This document shows, one piece after another, positions 32,749 to 40,853 of a DNA stretch of 50,252 bases (positions are counted from its first letter, which is position 1; each line of letters opens with the position of its first letter). The DNA is from an uncultured Acetatifactor sp. GTDB lineage: Bacteria; Bacillota; Clostridia; Lachnospirales; Lachnospiraceae. Under the pieces are notes generated by a model. It worked only from the letters and a program-made list of their open reading frames with translations. It had not been told where the DNA came from and made no database searches. The position numbers were made by a program, and so were the translations under genes. The stretch covers positions 1-50,252 of the forward strand of contig CAJUCT010000016.1 of the NCBI GenBank assembly GCA_910585015.1, given 5' to 3'.

Positions 32749-34176
32749 CTAAACAGTCCCATGCTTTTTAGCCGGGCGATCCTCGCTCTTGGTACACAAC
32801 ATCTCAAAAGCGCCAATGATATATTTCCTGGTGTCGGCAGCCTCCACGATCTGGTCCACATAGCCTCTCTGCGCAGCGCTCAGGGCACTGGTCTGCAATG
32901 CCGCATACTCCGCCGCCTTGGCGTCAATCACCTCCGCGCCCTGTCCGTCATACATGATTTTGGCGGCCAGTTTGGCATCCATGGTGCCGATCTCGGCGGT
33001 GGGCCAGGCCAGGGTCATATCCGCGCCGATACCCTTGGAATTCATCGCTACATAAGCTGTGCCATATGCCTTGCCCAGGATCAGGTTCACCTTGGGAACA
33101 GTCGCACTGGCAAAAGCGTATGTAAGCTTTGCCGCAGCCTTTGCTATACCTTTTTCAGAGGAAACGGTGGCCTCGTAGCCCTTCACATTGGTCAGGGACA
33201 GCACCGGGATATTGAAGCTGTCACAGAAGGCGATGAAGCTGGCCGCTTTCTCGCAGCCTGACACGGTGAGCACCGGCTCCATCTTCTCCGCCAGCTTGCC
33301 CTCTCCGTCGTATACCTCACAGCGGTTGGCCACACAACCCACAGTAGCGCCGTTCAGCTTGATAAAGCCCGTCACCATATCTTTGGCATAAGCGGCTTTC
33401 ACCTCCAGGAAATCACGGCCGTCCGCCAATACGGACAGAGCGATAGCTGTATCTCCTACGCAGCCTGCCAGTTCCGGCGTTGCTCTGTTAAGGTCATCCC
33501 GGCACTCCTCGGCAGCCACTTCCTGATTGTTGGAAGGCAGGAAGCCTACCAGCCTCCGAATGCCTGCCAGCACGTTACCCTCGTCTCCGGTCACATCCAC
33601 GATGCCGCTCTCCTTGGCCTGGAACTCCGCAGAGGAGGAATCACATTTGGTAATTACATTGCCGTCCAGCGCATTGGGCGCATTTACGAACAGCTTGGCG
33701 CTTTTCTCCTCCATAAAGGTAAAGTCGGTCATGGTGGGGAACAGGCCCAGGCCGCCGCCACAGGTGCCGAATACTGCCGTGATCTGGGGAATCACACCGG
33801 AAGCCAGGGTTTGCTTAAGATAGATCTCGCCAAATGCATGCAGAGCATCCGTCGCCTCCTGCAGACGCAGTCCTGCGGAGTCGATCAGCCCGATGACAGG
33901 AGCCCCCGTCTTCATGGCCAACTCATACAGCCGGACAATCTTTTTTGCATGCATCTCACCCACAGATCCGTTTAACACGGACGCGTCCTGACTGTACACA
34001 TAGACAAGATTGCCGTCAATCACTCCATAGCCGGTCACAACGCCGTCTGAAGGAGTCTCGCTTTGTTTCAGATTAAAATCGGTGGCTCTGGCTGTCACCA
34101 GGGCGCCAATCTCAACGAAACTGTTTGCATCGAGTAAAGCTTCGATTCTTTGACTCGCTTTTGAAGTAGTACTCAT
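32749..34176 (-). CDS. mmdA: acyl-CoA carboxyltransferase, methylmalonyl-CoA decarboxylase alpha type
   Basis: 475 residues, ClpP/crotonase-like fold of acyl-CoA carboxyltransferases. The N-terminal half has DSAGLRLQEATDA and FGTCGGGLGLFP; the C-terminal half has AYGTAYVAMNSKG and AWPTAEIGTM. It moves a carboxyl group from an acyl-CoA (methylmalonyl-CoA or malonyl-CoA) to biotin. It is shorter than most relatives (about 510), so its substrate is not certain. It is the first gene of the cluster, with GGAGGG before the ATG. A TATAAT about 30 bases upstream may be its -10. Confidence 0.85.
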   Translation of the reverse strand: MSTTSKASQRIEALLDANSFVEIGALVTARATDFNLKQSETPSDGVVTGYGVIDGNLVYVYSQDASVLNGSVGEMHAKKIVRLYELAMKTGAPVIGLIDSAGLRLQEATDALHAFGEIYLKQTLASGVIPQITAVFGTCGGGLGLFPTMTDFTFMEEKSAKLFVNAPNALDGNVITKCDSSSAEFQAKESGIVDVTGDEGNVLAGIRRLVGFLPSNNQEVAAEECRDDLNRATPELAGCVGDTAIALSVLADGRDFLEVKAAYAKDMVTGFIKLNGATVGCVANRCEVYDGEGKLAEKMEPVLTVSGCEKAASFIAFCDSFNIPVLSLTNVKGYEATVSSEKGIAKAAAKLTYAFASATVPKVNLILGKAYGTAYVAMNSKGIGADMTLAWPTAEIGTMDAKLAAKIMYDGQGAEVIDAKAAEYAALQTSALSAAQRGYVDQIVEAADTRKYIIGAFEMLCTKSEDRPAKKHGTV

Positions 34177-34204
34177 GTTTCAGCCCTCCGTTTATATTGA
34201 ATAA

Positions 34205-34210
34205 ATTATA
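34205..34210 (-). promoter_or_regulatory. possible -10 element of the mmdA operon
   Basis: TATAAT on the minus strand, about 30 bases before the mmdA start. No good -35 at 16-18 bases was found. It lies downstream of the terminator at 34281-34317, where the operon's promoter is expected. Confidence 0.35.
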
Positions 34211-34280
34211 ACGAATTAACACGGGGCTCCGGTCAGAAAAACAAATGCCCCCATGATTAATTTCTTTCCAAGTATAACAT

Positions 34281-34317
34281 AAAAAATGCAACTCGCCTAG
34301 CACGAATTGCATTTTTT
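34281..34317. terminator. two-way terminator between mmdA and the carboxypeptidase gene
   Basis: AAAAAATGCAA pairs with TTGCATTTTTT, and TCG with CGA inside. T-runs follow on both strands. On the minus strand it would end the transcript from the scp-dac genes before the mmdA promoter. Confidence 0.8.
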
Positions 34318-34586
34318 TGCAATATTTTTCCCATCTCCTGTTTCTGGACGGGAAGTGTCTGGCAATACAACTCCTTTTCACTCCGTCCAGTTCCTTTACC
34401 GCCAGACTGCGGCAGGCATTTACAACCGGCCCACCGTTATGTGCGACCAGATTCGCTATGGCCAGTATGGTAAGCTAAAAGCCACTGCCGCAATCCCCAA
34501 TACTATGGCCGGTATAAAGCTTTTCAGAACGATACTAAGTCCCGCCTCCAGCGCCAGGCTGATTATACAATAATCGGATCGCCGCG
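34318..34586. other. gene-free stretch, possible gene remnant
   Basis: No supported gene. On the minus strand a hydrophobic stretch of about 36 codons (IISLALEAGLSIVLKSF...) just after the carboxypeptidase stop could be a membrane helix. It has no start signal and soon meets stops in all frames, so it may be the remnant of a small membrane-protein gene. Confidence 0.3.
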
Positions 34587-35927
34587 CTAGAGCAGAAAAT
34601 ACTGTAAAATCTGTTTAAAACACCACCTGTAATCTATTTCCCGGACAGCTTTTGTGGTGACGATGTGCTCCTCCCGATATACCCGATCCTGAAATATGTA
34701 CCGTATGGTCCCCACCTGCTCCCCGGATGTCACTGGTGCCTGCAGCTGCTGCTCCATGTGACACTCCACCAAAATCTCCTCGCCGTCTTTCAGGAGCAGC
34801 CCCTTGGTCTCTTCCGCACCGAATCCCATATATTTACCGTCTGCTCCCCGCTCCTGAATACGCACCTGCACATAGGCCGTCCCGCCAATATCCAATGTCT
34901 GTCCCTGCAGCACAGGAATGGATTCCAGTTCCGCTTCATCATAAGCCGCTTCGTCCAGGGAATGGTAGGTGAAATCCTCCAGTCCATAATTCATAAGCGC
35001 TCTCGTATCGCTCCACTTATATCCCTTGTTGCCTGGCCATCCGCAGGCCAGAAGCGCCACCACCAGCGTCTTTCCGTCCCGCTCCAGCGCCCCCACATAA
35101 CAGTATCCGGCCTGGTTGGTAAAGCCAGTCTTGCCGCTGATGGCCCCCTGCATCATCTGTAGAAAGGCATTGTGGTTGACGCAGAAAAAGCTCCGGCCGT
35201 TCTCTATGGAAAAACTGTGCGACGGCGTCTGGGTGATCTCCAGAAACCGCTCCTTTTGCGGGGATCGCCGAATACAATAGCACATGATAGATGCCAGATC
35301 CCTCGCGGTCGTGGAGTGAAACTTCTCGATAATCTCCCCGCTTTCCATAGTCAGCACCTGGGTGGCATCCAGTCCGTTGGGAGTGATAAACCAGGTGTCC
35401 TTACAGCCAAGTTCCGCCGCCTTGCGGTTCATCACCGCCGCAAAAGCCTCCACCGCCTGCCTGCTCTCCTCCGGCGTATAGTCCGCAGGGGATTTTTCCT
35501 GCAGCTGCGCAGGCAGAAACCTGCGGCCCACGTGCTCCGCTATAGCCACCGCCGCGTCATTGTGGGATTCCAACATCAGACTGTACAGCAGATCCTCCAG
35601 CAGGTAGCGCTCCCCCTTCTGTACATACAGCTTCACCTTGGGCATGGAGGCGGCATAGGAAGAGATCTCCGCCATCTCCTGAGTATCCGCCAGTTCCAGC
35701 GCAAGAATACAAGTCATGATTTTGGTGGTACTGGCCATAGCCAGCACCTGTGAACCGTTTTTATCATATAACACCCGTCCGGAATCCGCGTCCATCAGCA
35801 CCGCCGCCTGAGCATAGAGTTCTCCGGGCTCCGGTTCCCGGGCATAAACCGGCACGGGCCGCAGCGCTGCCAGCAGACAGCACAGCAGGCATATGTATCG
35901 TCTAAGGCTCCTTCTCATATTGGTCAT
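34587..35927 (-). CDS. D-alanyl-D-alanine carboxypeptidase, S11 family (first copy)
   Basis: 446 residues. A signal peptide (about 4-29) is followed by an S11 penicillin-binding domain. Catalytic Ser66-Thr-Thr-Lys69, Ser-His-Asn at 121-123 and KTG at 266-268 are all present. The C-terminal beta domain and an end rich in hydrophobic residues fit membrane attachment. It trims the terminal D-Ala of peptidoglycan side chains. It follows scpB by 57 bases. SHN replaces the more usual SGN. The ATG has a weak ribosome binding site. Confidence 0.93.
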   Translation of the reverse strand: MTNMRRSLRRYICLLCCLLAALRPVPVYAREPEPGELYAQAAVLMDADSGRVLYDKNGSQVLAMASTTKIMTCILALELADTQEMAEISSYAASMPKVKLYVQKGERYLLEDLLYSLMLESHNDAAVAIAEHVGRRFLPAQLQEKSPADYTPEESRQAVEAFAAVMNRKAAELGCKDTWFITPNGLDATQVLTMESGEIIEKFHSTTARDLASIMCYCIRRSPQKERFLEITQTPSHSFSIENGRSFFCVNHNAFLQMMQGAISGKTGFTNQAGYCYVGALERDGKTLVVALLACGWPGNKGYKWSDTRALMNYGLEDFTYHSLDEAAYDEAELESIPVLQGQTLDIGGTAYVQVRIQERGADGKYMGFGAEETKGLLLKDGEEILVECHMEQQLQAPVTSGEQVGTIRYIFQDRVYREEHIVTTKAVREIDYRWCFKQILQYFLL

Positions 35928-35984
35928 TCAACCGCCATAGCTTCGTTTATCCCAATATATGTAGCTTCGGACGAATATATGAGA

Positions 35985-36554
35985 TTATATCTCCAGCTGC
36001 ATCTGCACTTCCGCCTCCGCCTGCTGTTTGAACTCCTCGATCTGCACCGTAGAGAGTTCCGGCAGTTCCTCCAGGCTCCCCACCCCAAAGCACCGCAGAA
36101 ACTGCTGCGTGGTGCCGAACAGCAGCGGCCTCCCCGGCGCATCCATCCGTCCCAACTCCGTGATCAGGTCATATTCCAACAACTTGTTGATGGCATGATC
36201 ACAGCTGACCCCTCTGATCCGCTCAATCTCCACCCTGGTGATAGGCTGCTTGTAGGCTATGATGGACAGGGTCTCTATCACCGTATCTGTCAGTACCATC
36301 TTTCTGGGAGCCTTGGCAATCTTGATCAGGTATTCATACATCTCCGCCTTGGTACACAGCTGCACCGCATCGTCAAGCTGCGTGATGCCAATCCCCCTGC
36401 CCTCCTGTCTGTATTCCTGGGTCATCTCCTCCAAAATATTCCGGGTGGTCTTTATATCTTCCTCTATGGCATCCGCCAGACGGCTGATCTCCACCGACTC
36501 CCCCATGGCAAAAAGAATTGCCTCTATCGCCGCTTTCGCTAAAGTACGTTCCAT
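35985..36554 (-). CDS. scpB: segregation and condensation protein B
   Basis: 189 residues. ScpB forms paired winged-helix domains (about 1-85 and 90-165) that bind ScpA in the SMC condensin. Family stretches ALLFAMGE-like near the start, IIAYKQPITRVEIERIRGV and LITELGRMDAPGRPLLFGTT are clear. It follows scpA by about 60 bases containing a short family-B hairpin. GAAAGGTAAAG precedes the ATG. Confidence 0.94.
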   Translation of the reverse strand: MERTLAKAAIEAILFAMGESVEISRLADAIEEDIKTTRNILEEMTQEYRQEGRGIGITQLDDAVQLCTKAEMYEYLIKIAKAPRKMVLTDTVIETLSIIAYKQPITRVEIERIRGVSCDHAINKLLEYDLITELGRMDAPGRPLLFGTTQQFLRCFGVGSLEELPELSTVQIEEFKQQAEAEVQMQLEI

Positions 36555-36579
36555 CTATATCTTTACCTTTCTTATTCCA

Positions 36580-36621
36580 AGTTCCGCATATGTGGGGCCT
36601 GCCAGCGCCTTGCCCCTATGC
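36580..36621 (-). repeat. family-B hairpin element, short copy between scpA and scpB
   Basis: AGTTCCGC starts 26 bases from the scpB start codon. GCATA...GGGG pairs with CCCCTATGC (36613-36621). The scpA stop codon (36616-36618) lies in the right arm, so the element, or its remnant, fixes the end of scpA. Confidence 0.65.
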
Positions 36622-37371
36622 ACATTCATACATATTGGACTCTATGAGAATGTCATCAAAAGTATTTTCCTGGGATATGATGATTTTGCCCATTTTCATC
36701 AGTTCCAAAATCACCAGAAAGGTGACGATAATCTGCATCTTACCATTCTGCCGCTCCAACAGCCCCCGGAAGCTGAAACGCCTGTGGCTCCGGGCGTAGG
36801 CTTCCACATACAGGGAACGCTCGTCCATATCCACCTCGTCCTTCTCGATATTGCCGTAGTTGCTGCGGATGGGATCAATCTTGTCCACCTGGCGTTTCAG
36901 CATGGCTTTAAAAATATCATTGAGTTTGGCCAGGTTCATATCCCCAATCAGTTCCTTATAGTCCACAGGCTGACGGTAAGCCGCCACTTCCTCCGGCAGC
37001 TGCTGGCTCCGGTAAAAGTTTTTCTCCGCATCCACCAGCCTGTCCCTGAGTTCATAGGACATATATTTGAACATTTTATATTCCAGAAGCTTCTGCACCA
37101 GTTCCGCCCGGGGATCTTCCTCCTCCCCGTCCTCGTTCACTTCCTTGGGCAGCAGCATACGGCACTTAATATCAATCAATGTGGCTGCCATGACCAGAAA
37201 CTCGCTCATGACATTCATATCTTCCGTTTCCATCTGCTTGATATAGTCCATGTACTGCTGGGTTATCTCCACTATGGGAATGTCATAAATATCCACCTTA
37301 TTCTTGTCAATCAGGTGCAGCAGCAGGTCCAGAGGGCCTTCAAACACCTCCAATTTTACCGGTATCGCCAT
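36616..37371 (-). CDS. scpA: segregation and condensation protein A
   Basis: 251 residues. ScpA is the kleisin that bridges the two SMC heads with ScpB. The N-terminal motif FEGPLDLLLHLIDKNKVDIYDIPI is split here as FEGPLDLLL and KVDIYDIPI, both present. The C-terminal winged helix is at about 195-250. The final residues MYECA and the stop fall in the family-B arm. AAAGGA precedes the ATG. Confidence 0.95.
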   Translation of the reverse strand: MAIPVKLEVFEGPLDLLLHLIDKNKVDIYDIPIVEITQQYMDYIKQMETEDMNVMSEFLVMAATLIDIKCRMLLPKEVNEDGEEEDPRAELVQKLLEYKMFKYMSYELRDRLVDAEKNFYRSQQLPEEVAAYRQPVDYKELIGDMNLAKLNDIFKAMLKRQVDKIDPIRSNYGNIEKDEVDMDERSLYVEAYARSHRRFSFRGLLERQNGKMQIIVTFLVILELMKMGKIIISQENTFDDILIESNMYECA

Positions 37372-37442
37372 GCTTTCGTCCTTTCCGCAACTTTTCTCTA
37401 AGAGAGTATTGTACCTTTTTTTCCCGCTGTGTTCAAGCAGAA

Positions 37443-38300
37443 CTATTGTTCTGCAAAGTCGATTACAATCAATTCGCCGGGATTAAAAAGGCGGAAAGGT
37501 ATGGTGTGGATGCCCAGGCCACGGCTTAAGATCATGGTGCTGCTGCCCTCCTGATAGACGCCGCCATCATATTTGGGGAAGAGGCGCACATTTGGAGACA
37601 GAAGGCCCCTGCCCCAAAAAGGGATGCGTATGATGCCGCCATGCACATGGCCGGACAACACCAGATCCGCTCCCCACTGGGCATACCTGGGAAAATAGTC
37701 CGGGTTATGGGCCAGGAGAATCGTATAGACCTCCTGGCGGGGATGTCCCAGCAGCCCCGCCAGATAATCCGGCCTCATGTCCGGTACACTGAATCGCTTG
37801 TAGTAATATTTATCTATCTCCGAACCGTAGATGGCCAGATTGACTCCCGGAAGCTGCACATGGCAGTTGAGCAAAGGCTCGATCCCCAACTCCGATAGGG
37901 CCTTCTCATAGCGCTCCGCCGCGTCCCCATAGGTTCCAGGGTACAGCTTAAGCCGGTGCTCATGATTGCCGTTGGCATAATATACCGGGTATTTCTCCTT
38001 CAGGGAGCGCAGCAGATCCACCATCCCCTCCAGTTTCTCCCCGGGTTTGCCGTTAATCATATCCCCGCCGACCAGCACTGCGTCCGGATCCGTGTCCTCT
38101 ATAGCCTTCAGCAGGCGGGCATTCTTTTTTCCAAACTGCTTATTATGCAGATCCGACAGGAACACCACCCGGTAATGCCCGCCTATCCTCCGGTCCCGGA
38201 TCTCATGCCGCACCACCACGAAGCGGCTGCTGTCATAGATCATGACCCACAGAATTACAACCAAAAACAGTATCAGTACCAGCAACAGAATATCCAACAT
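37443..38300 (-). CDS. membrane-anchored calcineurin-like metallophosphoesterase
   Basis: 285 residues. An N-terminal membrane helix (about 3-21) anchors a metallophosphoesterase domain. The metal-binding motifs are in order: SDLHN (Asp50, His52), GGDMIN, GNHEHR, LAHNPD and SGHVHGG. It resembles YkuE-like enzymes, some of which process lipid-linked phosphates; the substrate here is unknown. It lies 72 bases upstream of scpA in the direction of transcription. Confidence 0.9.
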   Translation of the reverse strand: MLDILLLVLILFLVVILWVMIYDSSRFVVVRHEIRDRRIGGHYRVVFLSDLHNKQFGKKNARLLKAIEDTDPDAVLVGGDMINGKPGEKLEGMVDLLRSLKEKYPVYYANGNHEHRLKLYPGTYGDAAERYEKALSELGIEPLLNCHVQLPGVNLAIYGSEIDKYYYKRFSVPDMRPDYLAGLLGHPRQEVYTILLAHNPDYFPRYAQWGADLVLSGHVHGGIIRIPFWGRGLLSPNVRLFPKYDGGVYQEGSSTMILSRGLGIHTIPFRLFNPGELIVIDFAEQ

Positions 38301-38366
38301 TTCTTTCTCCGTCCGTAGTTTAGTTTTATTTATACTGCTTAACAGTTAAAACTGCCGAGTAACCTG

Positions 38367-38430
38367 ACTACATAACGCCAGCCATATACGTTTACCCAAT
38401 GCAATACGGTAAATTCTGGCGTTATGTAGT
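38367..38430. repeat. 64-bp palindrome upstream of the phosphoesterase gene
   Basis: ACTACATAACGCCAG (38367-38381) and CTGGCGTTATGTAGT (38416-38430) are perfect 15-bp arms. Inside, TTTACC faces GGTAAA. The flanks carry TAACAGT...CTGCC on both sides, which may be a decayed direct repeat. Left of it is TATACTGCTTAAC, the same word that lies beside the palindrome at 8.0 kb. Confidence 0.75.
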
Positions 38431-38459
38431 ATAACAGTAGTCTGCCACATCCGGCCCTT

Positions 38460-39698
38460 TTACAAAAGAAATTCCCGGAAAATCTTGTAAAGATAGTCCC
38501 TATACACCGCCTGGGCCACGCTGTCCCCGTACATTATGGGTACAACCCCCAGTTCCACGCCGTCCAGTATGTATTTGACCACCCCCGCCTGTCTGCCCTG
38601 CTCCACGGGGGCCTGGACCGTCTCCGGCAGTTCCATGACCTTTTCCACTCTGCCCAGATCCCGGCCCTGGGTGTCCAGATACCGGAACTCTCCCGCATAT
38701 ACCAGCGGCACCTGCTCCGCCACACCGCGCTCCACTGTCAGCGGCGGCAGCGGATCCGAGTTAGGGTCCACATACATGGCGCTTATGTTAAAACCATATG
38801 TAAGCAGCGTCTGGGCATCTTTGAACCGAGCCTTGGGATCCGGCGCCCCCATAATCACGGCGATCATGTCAATCCCGTCCTTGCAGGCCGTAGCTGCCAG
38901 GCAATACTTCGCCTTTTCCGTGGATCCGGTCTTAAGGCCGGTGGCATAGGGATATTGCTTAAGCAGCTTGTTGGTGCTGCTCAAAGTAAAATTGGCGGTT
39001 CCCTGCCGGGTCTCATGGGTGATATCCTCCATCCAGATCTGGGTATAGTTGTAGACCTGCGGATATCTGGTGATCAGTTCCCGGCTCATCAAAGCCACAT
39101 CCCTTGCCGTTGTATAATGTCCGTCCGAATTGGTCAGGCCGCAGCAATCCTCAAAATGAGTGTCTGTCATGCCCAGCTGACCCGCTTTTTCGTTCATCAT
39201 GGCCACGAAAGCCTCCTCCGATCCGGCAATATGCTCCGCCACCGCCACGGAGGCGTCATTGCCGGAGGCCACGGCGATACATTTTATCATGGTGTCCAGG
39301 GTCTGTGTCTCCCCCTGGGCCAGAAACACCTGAGAACCGCCCATGGAACTGGCGTATTCGCTGGTGATCACACTGTCCTCCAGACTGACTTTTCCAAGTT
39401 CTATCTGTTCAAACGTAAGCAGCAGCGTCATGATCTTGGTGATGCTGGCCGGGCACCTCCGCTCAGTTGCATTCAATTCAAAGAGCACCTGGCCGGTGGA
39501 TGCTTCCATCAGGATCGCCGACGGCGCCGCAATCTCTACCTGGGCCTGGACTGGTATCTCCGTGTAAATCAGTTGCAGCGCCGCAAACCACAATCCCATG
39601 ACAATAGCCGCCAAACGCCTGCCCGCCTGCCGCTTTCCACTCCTGTGTACTTTATGTAGTCCGCTATGTAATCTTGTATTTTTGGGCTTTTCTTTCAT
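38460..39698 (-). CDS. D-alanyl-D-alanine carboxypeptidase, S11 family, DacF-like (second copy)
   Basis: About 412 residues. An N-terminal membrane segment (about 28-46) follows a basic leader. Catalytic Ser85-Ile-Thr-Lys88, SGN and KTG (in TGLKTGSTEKA) are complete. The C-terminal domain ends with an amphipathic stretch typical of membrane-bound DacF/DacB. I start at ATG 39698; a GTG three codons earlier lies too close to AAGG. Two S11 enzymes within 5 kb, flanking scpAB, suggests division of labour between growth and sporulation, which is inference. Confidence 0.93.
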   Translation of the reverse strand: MKEKPKNTRLHSGLHKVHRSGKRQAGRRLAAIVMGLWFAALQLIYTEIPVQAQVEIAAPSAILMEASTGQVLFELNATERRCPASITKIMTLLLTFEQIELGKVSLEDSVITSEYASSMGGSQVFLAQGETQTLDTMIKCIAVASGNDASVAVAEHIAGSEEAFVAMMNEKAGQLGMTDTHFEDCCGLTNSDGHYTTARDVALMSRELITRYPQVYNYTQIWMEDITHETRQGTANFTLSSTNKLLKQYPYATGLKTGSTEKAKYCLAATACKDGIDMIAVIMGAPDPKARFKDAQTLLTYGFNISAMYVDPNSDPLPPLTVERGVAEQVPLVYAGEFRYLDTQGRDLGRVEKVMELPETVQAPVEQGRQAGVVKYILDGVELGVVPIMYGDSVAQAVYRDYLYKIFREFLL

Positions 39699-39770
39699 CC
39701 CCCGCACCTTCCCTGTTCTATTCTACCACTAATATATGGGACTGCGGGAAGGCTTATGCACATTCCATAT

Positions 39771-39805
39771 AAAAACAGGGGCTGCGGCTCATACACCACA
39801 ACCCC
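39771..39805 (-). terminator. terminator of the CmpB-like gene
   Basis: On the minus strand GGGGTTGTGG and CCGCAGCCCC pair over ten positions (with G-U pairs) around an 8-base loop, then TGTTTTTAT follows. It lies 20 bases after the stop. Confidence 0.8.
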
Positions 39806-39823
39806 ACCAGTTTCACTCCGGCC

Positions 39824-40417
39824 CTAATTCCACCTGGCTCTGAATCTGTCCATCTTCTCCGACAGCTTCTCCCGCTGCTGGGACAAGTCCACATGAAACG
39901 CATGCATCAACTGGAAAATATAGTCAATGGTCACCAGCAGCATGATCACCCAGATCAGCTTGGTTCCCACAGACATAGGTACTCTGTCGATCAGCTGCTG
40001 TATCCACCCGTGTAGAAACAAAACAATGCCCAGACCGTAAAAACCCCACGCCACTGTGCTCTCCAGGCAGATAATACCCTTGTAGTTAAAGGGCTTCTCA
40101 TTATAATCCCACCACAGTTCGCCAAATATCCTGATCATCATCTTGCCCACCAGAAATTCAAAGGTGGTGGCGGACACTGCGGCCACAAGGTACAGCACCA
40201 CATAGTTAAACTGCAGCGGGCGCAGGAGCAGATAGCCAATCACCGCCCCAAAGCCATAGATGGGGCAGAAAGGTCCTTTTGCAAAACCTCTGTTGGTCAG
40301 CTTCCTATTGCAAAAAGACATATAAATAGACTCCACCAGCCAGCCCAACATGCTGTATACAACAAAAGCCGCTATCAAATGATATATATCCGTTCCGAAA
40401 ATTTCAGTTGTCCACAT
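39824..40417 (-). CDS. CmpB-like multi-pass membrane protein (putative ABC-transporter type IV)
   Basis: 197 residues, five or six membrane helices. Segments YSMLGWLVESIY, GFAKGPFCPIYGFGAV and CLESTVAWGFYG match the Firmicutes family named putative ABC-transporter type IV (CmpB). Its function is not well established to me. It is flanked by terminators on both sides and is probably expressed alone or by read-through from rpsU. Confidence 0.8.
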   Translation of the reverse strand: MWTTEIFGTDIYHLIAAFVVYSMLGWLVESIYMSFCNRKLTNRGFAKGPFCPIYGFGAVIGYLLLRPLQFNYVVLYLVAAVSATTFEFLVGKMMIRIFGELWWDYNEKPFNYKGIICLESTVAWGFYGLGIVLFLHGWIQQLIDRVPMSVGTKLIWVIMLLVTIDYIFQLMHAFHVDLSQQREKLSEKMDRFRARWN

Positions 40418-40471
40418 GATTCCTACCTCCCTAATGTGCCATGGACACCGTTTTTACATGCACAGGAAAGC

Positions 40472-40497
40472 AAAAGTCCTTGGACTGTGCCAAGGAC
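40472..40497 (-). terminator. rpsU terminator
   Basis: On the minus strand GTCCTTGG and CCAAGGAC pair perfectly around CACAGT and run into TTTTGCTTT. It lies 11 bases after the rpsU stop. Confidence 0.9.
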
Positions 40498-40507
40498 CTC
40501 CATGTCA

Positions 40508-40684
40508 TTAGTTATATTTGCGCTTTCTTGCTGCCTCGGACTTCTTCTTACGCTTTACGCTGGGCTTCTCGTAATGCTCTCTTTTACGAATCTCCTGCTG
40601 GATACCAGCTTTCGCACAACTTCTCTTAAAGCGACGCAATGCGCTGTCCAAAGTCTCGTTCTCTTTTACGATTACGTTTGACAT
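40508..40684 (-). CDS. rpsU: 30S ribosomal protein S21
   Basis: 58 residues, Lys/Arg rich. The family start MSNVIVKENE and core RRFKRSCAKAGI are intact. It is a small-subunit protein that helps start-site recognition. I start at ATG 40684 after GGGAGGT; the open frame upstream of it is leader. A promoter and a terminator flank it, so it is a single-gene unit. Confidence 0.95.
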   Translation of the reverse strand: MSNVIVKENETLDSALRRFKRSCAKAGIQQEIRKREHYEKPSVKRKKKSEAARKRKYN

Positions 40685-40742
40685 GATTACACCTGACCTC
40701 CCTTCAGTCCCTTGCAAGCATCTTGACTGACTGGGTTAATTT

Positions 40743-40771
40743 TATGTACATTGGATACCCATATGTACATA
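40743..40771. promoter_or_regulatory. inverted repeat in the rpsU leader
   Basis: TATGTACA and TGTACATA form a perfect 8-bp inverted repeat with 13 bases between, just downstream of the rpsU -10. It could be an operator or a hairpin at the 5' end of the mRNA. Confidence 0.5.
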
Positions 40772-40775
40772 AGAT

Positions 40776-40803
40776 ATTATAACACAAAAGTCAGATACGT
40801 CAA
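40776..40803 (-). promoter_or_regulatory. rpsU promoter
   Basis: On the minus strand TTGACG and TATAAT are 16 bases apart, about 90 bases upstream of the rpsU start codon. Confidence 0.8.
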
Positions 40804-40853
40804 CTGTTTTTTTCAAATTTTATCATTTTTTTCTGGCAGCCGCGTTTATGTCT

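Noticed and set aside
34112..34381. Minus-strand frame of 89 codons upstream of mmdA
   Set aside because: It crosses a terminator and the mmdA start region, has no start signal, and shows no family features.
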